Counted from the stretch's first letter, positions 23,502-31,553 are shown. The stretch is 32,159 bases of DNA from Clostridia bacterium (GCA_026418275.1 JAOABQ010000065.1:1-32159); one strand, 5' to 3'. The notes: a model not told the origin generated them from the letters alone. Translations and numbers: made by a program.

Positions 23502-24367
23502 TGAGAAAAATTTTGATTACAGGTGCCAAAGGGATGCTTGCTACCGACCTCAATGCCATTTTGAATGGTTCAGGTACCTTTGAAGTATTAAACCTGGATC
23601 GCCAGCAGTTGGATATTACTGATCCGGAAAATGTAGAAAAGGTTTTTACCCAATTTAATCCCCAGGTGATAATCCATACGGCAGCTTTGACAAACGTAGA
23701 CTACTGTGAGGAGGACAAGGAGGAAGCCTACCGGATAAATGGCTGCGGTACGCAAAATATTGCCTCCTATTCCGACCGTGCCGGTGCAAAATTCGTTTAC
23801 ATCAGCTCCTGCGGGTTATTTGGAGATGAGATCAAGGAATATACCGAAAACGATCCGGTGGTTTTAAAAACAGAGTATGCCAAATCAAAATATATGGGTG
23901 AACAAAAAACCCGTGAAACATGTGAAAAACACTTTATTGTAAGACCTGGCTGGCTTTTTGGGGGAAGCATAAACCATAAAAAGAACTTTGTTTACAACAG
24001 ATACCTGGAGGCAAAGCAAAAACCCCAAATTCAAAGCGCAGGGGATAAATACGGGTGCCCTACCAATACAAACCACCTGGCTTTAAAGATTCTGGAGCTA
24101 ATTGATACGGATCTTTACGGTACCTATCATATATCCAACAGCAGCTTCGGTACCCGGTTTGACTATGTAAAAAAGATTATAGACAGCTTCGGCATAGACA
24201 TTGAAGTAGTAAAAGTAGATTCCAACAGCTTCAAACGAAGCGCTCCCGTACCAGATTGCGAAATTATCAAAAATTCCAATTTGGAAAGGAATGGCTTTTC
24301 TCTTCTTCCTGACTGGAGAGATGCCGTAGAAGAATATGTACACAGATTGAAAAAGGAAATTGAATGA
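23501..24367 (+). CDS. RmlD-like NDP-4-keto-6-deoxysugar reductase
   Basis: A 288-residue SDR-family reductase similar to dTDP-4-dehydrorhamnose reductase. Seen: ITGAKGML (6-13) for NAD(P), DITDPENV, HTAALTNVDYCE, SSCGLFGD and the catalytic YAKSK, followed by IVRPGWLFG. The start overlaps the preceding stop by one base (TAATG). It should reduce the 4-keto group of the epimerised CDP-sugar to give a CDP-6-deoxyhexose. No CDP-ascarylose E1/E3 dehydrase pair is present, so a 3-deoxy sugar is unlikely. Confidence 0.83.
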   Translation: MRKILITGAKGMLATDLNAILNGSGTFEVLNLDRQQLDITDPENVEKVFTQFNPQVIIHTAALTNVDYCEEDKEEAYRINGCGTQNIASYSDRAGAKFVYISSCGLFGDEIKEYTENDPVVLKTEYAKSKYMGEQKTRETCEKHFIVRPGWLFGGSINHKKNFVYNRYLEAKQKPQIQSAGDKYGCPTNTNHLALKILELIDTDLYGTYHISNSSFGTRFDYVKKIIDSFGIDIEVVKVDSNSFKRSAPVPDCEIIKNSNLERNGFSLLPDWRDAVEEYVHRLKKEIE

Positions 24368-24396
24368 TAATTTTCCTTAGAAGGGGATTTTAGGTT

Positions 24397-25710
24397 ATGA
24401 AGATTGCGGTTATAGGAAGCGGAATTACAGGTTTGTCAACAGCCTATTACCTACAAAAAAATACCGGTGCAGAAGTTGAAATTTTGGAAAAAGGCAGTGA
24501 AATCGGAGGTTTAGCGGGTGCCTTCAAGCTGGGAGATACACTCGTGGAAAAATATTATCATTTTATCTATACCCACGACAATTACTACCTTGAATTGATC
24601 CGGGAACTGGGACTTGAGGAGTCTATTCTTTGGTGCAGCTCCAAAACCGGCTACTACAGTGATGGGGTTGTCTACCCCTTTACAACTGCATTAGACCTTT
24701 TGAAATTTAAGCCTTTAAGCTTTTTTAACAGAATCCGTTTAGGCCTTTCAGGAGTCTTAATATCCTACTATAAAAACCTGGATAAGCTTGAACAAATGAC
24801 AACAGAAGAATTTCTAGTAAAATTTGTAGGCAGGCAGGGCTGGGAAAAATTCTGGAAACCGATGCTTATCGTCAAGTTTGGGGACAATTACAATAAAATT
24901 CCCGCAGTTTGGATTTGGGAAAGGATTGCCTCAAGGTTCAAATCCAGATCCGGAGGTGTAAACAATGAGGTATTCGGATATTTAAAGGGCAGTTTCCAAA
25001 CATTAAACCAAAAACTGTTGGATACATTTATCCAAAGGGGTGGAAAAATACTCTTAAATTCCGATGTAAAAGAAATTGTTATTGAAAATAATGCTATGAA
25101 GGGTGTTCTGGTCAGTAATGAAGTTAAAAAATACGATTATGTGTTTTTTACTGCGTCCCTCCCCCTTTTTGTTGATCTTTGCAAAAATGCACCGTATGAA
25201 TATATAGAAAATATGAAAAAGGTTAAATATGATTGTGTTCTTATAGGATTTTTGGTGCTGAAAAAGGAATTGAGCGATATTTACTGGCTTAATGTAAGTG
25301 ACAGTGAATGTCCCTTCGGAGGCATTATTGAACATACAAACCTAGTACCCAAAAAGCTTTATGATGGAAGATCCATTGTTTACCTATCCAAGTATCTAAA
25401 TCCTGATCATCCGCTGTATAAAATGGAGACGGGTGAAATCAGGGAACTGTATTTCAGGCATTTAAAAAGAATTTTGCCCCAGTTTAACGAAGATATGGTA
25501 GAGGATTTCTACGTTTTCAGAAACCGGTATGGACAACCCATCTGGCCTATGGGTTACTCCAAGTTTAAACCATCCTATAAAACACCGGTTCAGGGTCTTT
25601 ATATGGCAAATACATCTCAAATATACCCCAACGACAGGGGAATGAACTTTTGCATTAAGCTGGCCATCGATGCTATTGATACTTTCAAGAAGGAAGAAGG
25701 TATAAAGTGA
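24397..25710 (+). CDS. FAD-dependent oxidoreductase, protoporphyrinogen-oxidase/UGM-like
   Basis: A 437-residue flavoprotein. The N-terminus MKIAVIGSGITGLSTAYYL is a Rossmann dinucleotide-binding site, followed by EKGSEIGGLAG; the C-terminus has GLYMANTSQIYPNDRGMN, the FAD-closing segment. It belongs to the amine-oxidase/protoporphyrinogen-oxidase superfamily, close to a group common in surface-polysaccharide clusters that includes UDP-galactopyranose mutase relatives. It may isomerise or oxidise a sugar, or act on a polyprenyl-linked intermediate; the substrate is unknown. AAGGGG lies about 10 bases upstream of the ATG. It follows the reductase by 29 bases. Confidence 0.78.
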   Translation: MKIAVIGSGITGLSTAYYLQKNTGAEVEILEKGSEIGGLAGAFKLGDTLVEKYYHFIYTHDNYYLELIRELGLEESILWCSSKTGYYSDGVVYPFTTALDLLKFKPLSFFNRIRLGLSGVLISYYKNLDKLEQMTTEEFLVKFVGRQGWEKFWKPMLIVKFGDNYNKIPAVWIWERIASRFKSRSGGVNNEVFGYLKGSFQTLNQKLLDTFIQRGGKILLNSDVKEIVIENNAMKGVLVSNEVKKYDYVFFTASLPLFVDLCKNAPYEYIENMKKVKYDCVLIGFLVLKKELSDIYWLNVSDSECPFGGIIEHTNLVPKKLYDGRSIVYLSKYLNPDHPLYKMETGEIRELYFRHLKRILPQFNEDMVEDFYVFRNRYGQPIWPMGYSKFKPSYKTPVQGLYMANTSQIYPNDRGMNFCIKLAIDAIDTFKKEEGIK

Positions 25711-25767
25711 AAACATTTGGTGTATTCACCAATGTCATATATTTAATATTTCAAGGGGGTTATCATC

Positions 25768-26628
25768 ATGAAAAAAAAATCTAGAGGAGGTATTTCTGTG
25801 TTTAAAAAACTTTTTATTATGAGTACAGTTTTTACAGCCATTTTACTCATGTTAGCAGTATGCACGGTAAGTGCCGAAGAAACCAATATTATTAAAAACC
25901 CGGGCTTTGAGGAAGGAACAAACGGGTCTGCCAAAGATTGGTCCAACGATTCATTTAGACCTGAAGCAGCAAAATTTACTGTTGAAGAAGGAACCGGGCA
26001 TACAGGAAAAAGATTTTATACCATCGAAAATATTGAAGAGAACGATTCAAGAATTGTTCAGGAGCTTAAAATAGTCCCGGGAAAAACTTACAAAATCGGC
26101 TTCTGGTATAAAGCAGAAGGACTCCAAGCAGGCGCTGGAGGAGTAAATATTGCATTTCCTACAGGAATCTACTTTTCTCCATTTTCACACAACACAGACG
26201 GCCAATGGAAGAAATTTGAGATGTATTTAAAAACTCATCCCAAGAGTCCTGATACACTTCCGTTATGGATCCGGCTCGGTGGATATGGAGCAACTACCAA
26301 AGGTAAGTTATCCGTAGATGATGTATCTGTTGAGTTGGCAGAAAACCCACCTGCGAGTGCTGACATTAAAGAATTCTGGCAAAACGGTCCTGACGCCAAC
26401 GCAGGTGCGGATTCTTCATCTGGTGAACAGAAATCCGGCTCGAACAAAATCGTTATTTTTACAGTCATAGCCTTGATTATTATCGCAATCATCGTATTTA
26501 TCGAAGTTAGGCTTTCGAAAAAAAGAAATCAAAATAGCAGATTACAAGACGGCACCGGAAGTGAAAATAAAGCAGCAGCCAAGGAAAAATTTGAAGACGA
26601 TGATGATTTTGACGATTCAGATCTTTAA
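25768..26628 (+). CDS. secreted, membrane-anchored carbohydrate-binding (CBM4/9-like) protein with acidic tail
   Basis: A 286-residue protein with an N-terminal signal peptide (cleavage likely after VSA, residue 36), a beta-rich domain at about 40-195, a membrane helix at about 227-247 and a basic then very acidic cytosolic tail ending EDDDDFDDSDL. The domain starts NIIKNPGFEEG and has GHTGKRFYTI, VPGKTYKIGFWYKA and LSVDDVSVEL, the pattern of CBM4/9-type modules. Topology: binding domain outside, acidic tail inside. A paralogue is at 28974-29789. Two starts are possible: ATG at 25768 (AGGGGG 8 bases before) and GTG at 25798 (AGGAGG 7 bases before, giving a more usual signal peptide). The ligand is unknown; I infer it serves the adjacent GT-C enzymes. 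Confidence 0.75.
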   Translation: MKKKSRGGISVFKKLFIMSTVFTAILLMLAVCTVSAEETNIIKNPGFEEGTNGSAKDWSNDSFRPEAAKFTVEEGTGHTGKRFYTIENIEENDSRIVQELKIVPGKTYKIGFWYKAEGLQAGAGGVNIAFPTGIYFSPFSHNTDGQWKKFEMYLKTHPKSPDTLPLWIRLGGYGATTKGKLSVDDVSVELAENPPASADIKEFWQNGPDANAGADSSSGEQKSGSNKIVIFTVIALIIIAIIVFIEVRLSKKRNQNSRLQDGTGSENKAAAKEKFEDDDDFDDSDL

Positions 26629-26938
26629 TAATAAAGTTAACAAAATAATATTTTAGAACGAAGTCAAAAAGTAATTTTCAAAATGTACTGCTATGATACG
26701 TACATAGATTGGTTTTATTCCTTAGAAAACGTTCCTCTTTCTTTCATGCTCTATTTTCAAAAGGGTAAAACCGAAATTGATAGAAGGATGTTAAACTTTA
26801 TAGCAAATTGATCTAATGCTAGATATAAACTATATCTAGCATTAGATATTCACCACAGCTTCTAAAGCTAAACCATTACAGTATATATTCATGAAACATC
26901 CATTGTCACGTTTATAAAAATAAGTGAGGGTTAAAGGT
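26629..26938. other. gene-free gap in the glycan locus
   Basis: About 310 AT-rich bases between the first anchored binding protein and the second large GT-C gene. I see no coding frame and no strong promoter. The only clear feature is the perfect hairpin at 26811-26847. Confidence 0.6.
26811..26847. repeat. perfect 17-bp inverted repeat with 3-base loop
   Basis: ATCTAATGCTAGATATA (26811-26827), AAC, then the exact reverse complement (26831-26847). It is not followed by a T run, so it is a poor terminator. It lies about 90 bases before the GT-C start and may be a regulator site, an RNA-processing hairpin or a folded mobile remnant. Confidence 0.8.
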
Positions 26939-28921
26939 ATGTTTTTGGTTTTGTTTATTCTTCCTTTTCTTATAGGTTATTGTTTGGTTAAATTATTAAC
27001 CAAATTAAAAAATCCCATAATTATTTTTTCAGGGTCTTTTCTGTTCGGCATACTGCTTTCCGGATCGCTTCTTTACATATTAGACATTCTTTTTGTTAAA
27101 CTATTTTCGAATTATATTCTTGGCACAGTTTCCTATAGCATTATAGCACTGACCACGGTCATAATACTCGCCCGCCGTTTTGGGTTATATAAAGAATTTA
27201 AAAACGATTTGTCCGAAATTGCCAATGATATACCGGCAATTCTATTCCTTATGGTTTGTATTGTTTTTTCATGCTGGCTTTATTACCACTCCCTCAGTAC
27301 AAATTCAGTCAATACAACCGTAGCTGGCGGGTGCTGGAGTGATACTATGTTTCATAACGCAACAGCGCGCACCGTAAGCATGGGAGAAAATATACCCGTT
27401 CAGTTTCCTTACTTTGCTGCCAATTCAAAGTATCATTTCATGTTCGATTATTACAGCGGGAAAATTGGACAACTAGGAATCAATACTGTTCACGCATTAA
27501 ATTTGATGTCCATTTTAACATTGATTGCACTATTTCTTCTCATCCTTGAATTTGGAAGGACTTATTTTAAGAGCACAGCGGTCGGCATCTTGGGCGCCTC
27601 AATGTTAATGTTCCATAGTTCATTGGCTGTTTTCCCCTGGCTTAACGAAAACTTGGGAAGCGGCTTTTTTGAAAAGATACTTAGGAAAAGTGGTTGGCTC
27701 TCCCAGAAGCCATTTGAAGACTGGGGGCTTTTTAATTTAAACGTATTTATAAATCAGAGGCATTTCCCCTTTTCACTGGGACTGCTCTTATTTATCGTAA
27801 TGGTTATTCTTCACCAAAGGGATCTTATGGCCGAGGATAAAAACAGCTTCCCCTCGGGTGCTTTAAGACAACTAAAACCCATTCTACTGATTGCACTTAC
27901 CGCCGGATTGCTTCCTTTTTGGAATGCGGTTGCAGCCGGTATATCCATCATCATCATCGGCATGTTTGCATTCTCTATGGGTTTTAAAAATAAAAATTTT
28001 ATCCTTATGATGATTGGGGCCGCGTTTTTAGCTGGAATTATCGCAAGTCCTCAGCTTTTATATTTTAAATCCGGAAATTCAGTTTTATCTGAATTTCCAA
28101 AACTTCATATCGGCTATTACCTGGAGCACTATGAAGCTAAAAACCCCATTGATTTACTGCAGCATGGTATCAAGAAGCTTCCGGAGCTACTTGTGTACTA
28201 TCTGAATGTTCTAGGTATAAAATCCTTGCTCATCCTTGCTGCTTTCTTTATAATAAATTTGAGGAAAAAGTATGAAAGTTTAATTTTTGCTATCCCCTTT
28301 TTACTTGCAAACCTCTTTCAATTTGGTTATATTCTTTATGACAACAACAAATTAATGATTATAACTCTGGTTTTCCTCAATTGTTTTGCTGCATATTTTA
28401 TTGTATGGATGTATAATAAGCTTAAGCGTGTTACAAGGATACTACCGCTCCTTTTATGCTCCCTGCTCATTTTTACAGTTGTAGCTGCTGGTATATTGGA
28501 CTTTATGTCAATAAAAAATTTAGGCGTTGTTGAAGTTTCTGACTCATCGGAATTTAAAAAATGGATTGTGGAAAGAACAGACCCCAAATCAATTTTTCTT
28601 TCTAACTTCTCCATCTCGTATAGTGACAATCCTATTACCACAGTGACGCAATCAGGTAGAAAGCTTTATGTAAACGATGGAGGAAGTGCAGTGTTTTACC
28701 TGGATGAACGCTTAAATAACGCCAAAGAAATATTTGCGCAAAATAGAAATATCAATGAAATTAAAGATATGATCCGGCGGGAAAAAATTGATTACATCCT
28801 CATTGATAACAACTTGAGGAATAATCAGTCCATACAGCTTAACGAACAAGGTATTCACAATAATTTCAAAGTCCAATTCCAAGGGCCTGATTTTATTGTA
28901 TACGCTGCCCAAGATAAATAA
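26939..28921 (+). CDS. large GT-C-like membrane glycosyltransferase, paralogue of 14884-17106
   Basis: A 660-residue multi-pass protein. Its first outer loop has WSDTMFHNATART (D135, H139), then NIPVQFPYFAANSKYHFMF, and later NQRHFPFSLG (from residue 272). These blocks align with those of the 740-residue protein upstream; the C-terminal outer domain (ERTDPKSIFLSN, KIDYILIDNNLRN) also matches that protein's KTNPNDIFLTD and NINYIVIEDGFRN. It is shorter because it lacks the inner hydrophilic loop. Likely a polyprenyl-phosphate-sugar-dependent transferase acting outside; family not named. I start at ATG 26939, with GAGGG 8 bases upstream, rather than the GTG at 26924. It is flanked on both sides by anchored carbohydrate-binding proteins. 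Confidence 0.75.
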   Translation: MFLVLFILPFLIGYCLVKLLTKLKNPIIIFSGSFLFGILLSGSLLYILDILFVKLFSNYILGTVSYSIIALTTVIILARRFGLYKEFKNDLSEIANDIPAILFLMVCIVFSCWLYYHSLSTNSVNTTVAGGCWSDTMFHNATARTVSMGENIPVQFPYFAANSKYHFMFDYYSGKIGQLGINTVHALNLMSILTLIALFLLILEFGRTYFKSTAVGILGASMLMFHSSLAVFPWLNENLGSGFFEKILRKSGWLSQKPFEDWGLFNLNVFINQRHFPFSLGLLLFIVMVILHQRDLMAEDKNSFPSGALRQLKPILLIALTAGLLPFWNAVAAGISIIIIGMFAFSMGFKNKNFILMMIGAAFLAGIIASPQLLYFKSGNSVLSEFPKLHIGYYLEHYEAKNPIDLLQHGIKKLPELLVYYLNVLGIKSLLILAAFFIINLRKKYESLIFAIPFLLANLFQFGYILYDNNKLMIITLVFLNCFAAYFIVWMYNKLKRVTRILPLLLCSLLIFTVVAAGILDFMSIKNLGVVEVSDSSEFKKWIVERTDPKSIFLSNFSISYSDNPITTVTQSGRKLYVNDGGSAVFYLDERLNNAKEIFAQNRNINEIKDMIRREKIDYILIDNNLRNNQSIQLNEQGIHNNFKVQFQGPDFIVYAAQDK

Positions 28922-28973
28922 TCATTTTGATTTTCAATATATTTTTTAAAAATTGCTTAGAAAGGAGTCATTT

Positions 28974-29789
28974 ATGCAAAAAAAAGTAATTTCAGCACTG
29001 ATTACGGCCTCTATGCTTTGTTTTATTCCCATGTCCTATGCGGAAAACGCAAATTTACTAAAAAATCCTTCATTTGAGGAACAGTCTCAAGATAACCTTC
29101 CGGCTTCCTGGGAAAAGTGGTCCTATACACCGGAAAATTCTGATTTTAAATTAGAACAAGGAAAGGCACATGAAGGGAAAAATTATATAACAATCATCAA
29201 TAATAAACCGAACGATGCCCGTTTAAAACAAGCAATCTCTGTAAAAGAAAATTCTACCTATAAACTTTCCGCTTGGATAAAAACTGAGAATGTTGGAACC
29301 GGTAAAACCGGAGCCATTATCTCGCTGGAAGGGCGTACCGAATCTTCAAGCCCTATTAGCGGGACCAATGGCAAATGGGAGTACAAGGAAGTTTATATGA
29401 AAGCAGGCAGTGGAATTAGTACCCTTAACTTAACAATCGGTCTGGGGGGGTACAGCAACGAAAATACGGGAAAGGCGTCCTTTGATGACATAAAAGTTGA
29501 AGAAGTCAGCACCATACCCAATGGGGCAAGCATTTTTGAAATAGCAAATAATCCGTCAAATAACCAGGCTCAGGTTAACGGGACAGCAGACAGCAATCAA
29601 AAGGGGTCCAGTAAGGTAATTATTATCGGTATTGCCGTCATTGGGCTTTTATCCATATTCGCTGCACTCTTCTTTATGATTAAAAACCGAAGAACTGGTG
29701 AAAATATCAATAATGATTCGACTTTAAATTCTAATTCAGGAAAATCATCCTATACGGACGATGATTTCCTAGATGACGATCTTGAATAA
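28974..29789 (+). CDS. secreted, membrane-anchored carbohydrate-binding protein with acidic tail, second copy
   Basis: A 271-residue paralogue of 25768-26628 with the same plan: signal peptide (cleavage after SYA, residue 23), CBM4/9-like domain at about 26-180 (ANLLKNPSFEE, STYKLSAWIKTE, IGLGGY, ASFDDIKVEE), Ser/Asn-rich linker, membrane helix at about 214-235, basic stop, and acidic C-terminus YTDDDFLDDDLE. Conserved across the two are the NPxFEE start, the LGGY/DD end of the domain and the DDDFxDDDL-like tail, while the rest has diverged. The ATG at 28974 has AAGGAG 6 bases upstream; a TTG at 28953 has none. It lies between the GT-C gene and the third polyprenyl-phosphate sugar synthase, so it probably acts with them. 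Confidence 0.75.
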   Translation: MQKKVISALITASMLCFIPMSYAENANLLKNPSFEEQSQDNLPASWEKWSYTPENSDFKLEQGKAHEGKNYITIINNKPNDARLKQAISVKENSTYKLSAWIKTENVGTGKTGAIISLEGRTESSSPISGTNGKWEYKEVYMKAGSGISTLNLTIGLGGYSNENTGKASFDDIKVEEVSTIPNGASIFEIANNPSNNQAQVNGTADSNQKGSSKVIIIGIAVIGLLSIFAALFFMIKNRRTGENINNDSTLNSNSGKSSYTDDDFLDDDLE

Positions 29790-29820
29790 AAAACAAAAAC
29801 TTTGATATAGGGGGTTTATT

Positions 29821-30786
29821 ATGTCCGAAGCAGTGCGTTATTCAATCGTTGTACCCGTATATAATGAAGAAGAAGTTATCCTGGAATCCTACAAAAGGCT
29901 TAAAACCGTAATGGATTCACTGAAAGAGCCTTACGAAATTGTATTTATCAATGATGGAAGCCGGGATAAGACATCTTTTATTGTAAGCGAGATTTGTGAG
30001 ACAGATAAAAATATTAAATTCATCGACTTTTCCAGAAACTTTGGCCATCAGGTAGCTATTACTGCAGGTATGGATTACACCGAAGGTGAAGCAATTGTGG
30101 TCATTGATGCAGACCTCCAGGATCCGCCTGAAGTCATTCCAAAAATGATTGAAAAGTGGAAGGAAGGCTATGATGTCGTCTATGGAAAAAGGCTGGAAAG
30201 AAAAGGAGATACCTTCTTTAAAAAATTTACAGCCGCCATTTTTTACCGTTTCTTAAGAAGTATGACCGATGTGGATATTCCCGTTGATACAGGAGACTTC
30301 CGTTTAATCGACAGAAAGGTATGTGATGCATTAAAACAAGTAAATGAAAGGAATCGATATATCCGCGGAATCATCAGTTGGTTGGGCTTTAAACAAACAG
30401 GCGTTGAGTTTTCGAGGGACAAGCGTTTTGCAGGAGAAACCAAATACCCTTTAAAGAAAATGTTGAAATTTGCCTTTGACGCTATCACCTCCTTCTCCTA
30501 TAAGCCATTAAAACTGGCTTCTTATGGCGGGATGATGCTGTCGACCTTAAGTTTTGTTTATCTTGTGGTAGTACTTGCAACAAGATTGATCGCACAAGGG
30601 ACAACCCCCGGCTGGGCCTCCATTCTTGCGGTTAATTTGTTCTTTAACGGGATTATGCTTATTATACTGGGTATTATCGGAGAATATATCGGAAGAATAT
30701 ACGATGAGGCCAAAGGCAGACCGCTTTATGTAATTCGGGAGCTTAAAAACTTCGACAGAGACAAGAAAAGCGGTAGAAGCCGTTAA
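29821..30786 (+). CDS. GT2 polyprenyl-phosphate sugar synthase, third copy
   Basis: A 321-residue family 2 transferase. YSIVVPVYNEEE, INDGSRDKT and DADLQDPPE mark the GT-A domain; two C-terminal helices and EAKGRPLYVIRE follow. It should load a sugar onto polyprenyl phosphate for the nearby GT-C protein. GGGGG is 6 bases before the ATG. It is the last gene of the locus and is followed by a terminator about 105 bases on. Confidence 0.9.
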   Translation: MSEAVRYSIVVPVYNEEEVILESYKRLKTVMDSLKEPYEIVFINDGSRDKTSFIVSEICETDKNIKFIDFSRNFGHQVAITAGMDYTEGEAIVVIDADLQDPPEVIPKMIEKWKEGYDVVYGKRLERKGDTFFKKFTAAIFYRFLRSMTDVDIPVDTGDFRLIDRKVCDALKQVNERNRYIRGIISWLGFKQTGVEFSRDKRFAGETKYPLKKMLKFAFDAITSFSYKPLKLASYGGMMLSTLSFVYLVVVLATRLIAQGTTPGWASILAVNLFFNGIMLIILGIIGEYIGRIYDEAKGRPLYVIRELKNFDRDKKSGRSR

Positions 30787-30891
30787 TAACGCCTATATAT
30801 ATTAAACACATAAATCGCCTTTTAAAAGCACTTACACAGCGGTTTTGACTGATGAAGCAGTATGAGCAAACAAATACAAATGAAACAGCAT

Positions 30892-30933
30892 AAAAGGGTG
30901 GTACTTTATAGATTTTTAAGTATCACCCTTTTT
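30892..30933 (+). terminator. Rho-independent terminator of the glycan locus
   Basis: AAAAGGGTGgTACTT pairs with AAGTAtCACCCTTTT and is followed by a T-rich tract. It ends the long plus-strand unit that begins near 13.2 kb. Confidence 0.85.
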
Positions 30934-30968
30934 ATGATTCATTATTCATTTACTAAAATCCTGATTAC

Positions 30969-31131
30969 AACCTAAATTTCCAATGAAAATATCACATACA
31001 CCCGAAAACCTTGAAAATAGGGCGTTGTAATTTTTGTATATTATAAAAAGTTTATCGATGTAAATATCCTAAAACCAATATAAATAAAGGTTTTGACTCT
31101 GTATGTGATATTTCGGACCGGAATTTAGGTT
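30969..31131. repeat. long imperfect inverted repeat, possible MITE
   Basis: A 163-base palindromic element. The outer 32-base arms share two perfect blocks, AACCTAAATT (10) and AAATATCACATACA (14), separated by 8 unmatched bases. A third inner pair is AAAACCTT (31005-31012) with AAGGTTTT (31087-31094). The centre is AT-rich. It lies between the terminator of the glycan locus and the tRNA genes and differs in sequence from the palindromes at 6238 and 8859. No coding frame. Confidence 0.7.
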
Positions 31132-31158
31132 ATACCATCATTAGAATTTACACATGCA

Positions 31159-31185
31159 AAAAGCGAGACATAAAGTCTCGCTTTT
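31159..31185 (-). terminator. terminator of the tRNA-Thr-Tyr unit
   Basis: AAAAGCGAGAC and GTCTCGCTTTT form an 11-base stem around a 5-base loop, 2 bases past the tRNA-Tyr CCA end on the minus strand, with a short T tract. Confidence 0.85.
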
Positions 31186-31187
31186 CT

Positions 31188-31272
31188 TGGTGGAGGGAGA
31201 TGGATTCGAACCATCGAAGTCAGAGACAACAGATTTACAGTCTGCCCCCTTTGGCCACTCGGGAACCCCTCC
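31188..31272 (-). tRNA. tRNA-Tyr (GTA)
   Basis: The minus strand gives a class II tRNA: GGAGGGG acceptor, a variable arm, the anticodon loop CTGTAAA with GTA, TTCGAAT in the T loop and an encoded CCA. It is the second gene of a Thr-Tyr unit, 3 bases after tRNA-Thr. Confidence 0.97.
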
Positions 31273-31275
31273 ATA

Positions 31276-31351
31276 TGGAGCTGGTGGACGGAATCGATCC
31301 CCCGACCTGCTGATTACAAGTCAGCTGCTCTACCTGCTGAGCTACACCAGC
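31276..31351 (-). tRNA. tRNA-Thr (TGT)
   Basis: The minus strand gives GCTGGTG acceptor paired with CACCAGC, D arm AGCTC...GAGC, anticodon loop CTTGTAA (TGT), T loop TTCGATC-type and encoded CCA. Confidence 0.97.
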
Positions 31352-31460
31352 TTACACAATGTCTTAAATAAAATAAACACTTTTAAAGTCATTTTATTTA
31401 AGATTCAGGTTATCGCCAAGTTGATGAGTTGTTTCACCAGCTTTCCTTGACGCAAAAACT

Positions 31461-31489
31461 ATGTTAACACAAAACTTCGACATTGTAAA
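31461..31489 (-). promoter_or_regulatory. promoter of the tRNA-Thr-Tyr unit
   Basis: TTTACA (31484-31489) and TAACAT (31461-31466) are 17 bases apart on the minus strand. The transcript would have about 100 bases of leader before tRNA-Thr. Confidence 0.55.
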
Positions 31490-31553
31490 CCTTTTTATTT
31501 AAAAAAAGTAGAGGAAATTTGTGCATGATTAATTTTATCGTTGTAAGCAAAAA

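Noticed and set aside
26811..26847. Hairpin as an intrinsic terminator
   Set aside because: No T tract follows on either strand, so it is listed as an inverted repeat.
13415..30786. Classical Wzx/Wzy capsule or O-antigen-type cluster
   Set aside because: No Wzx, Wzy, chain-length regulator, initiating transferase or ABC exporter can be seen.
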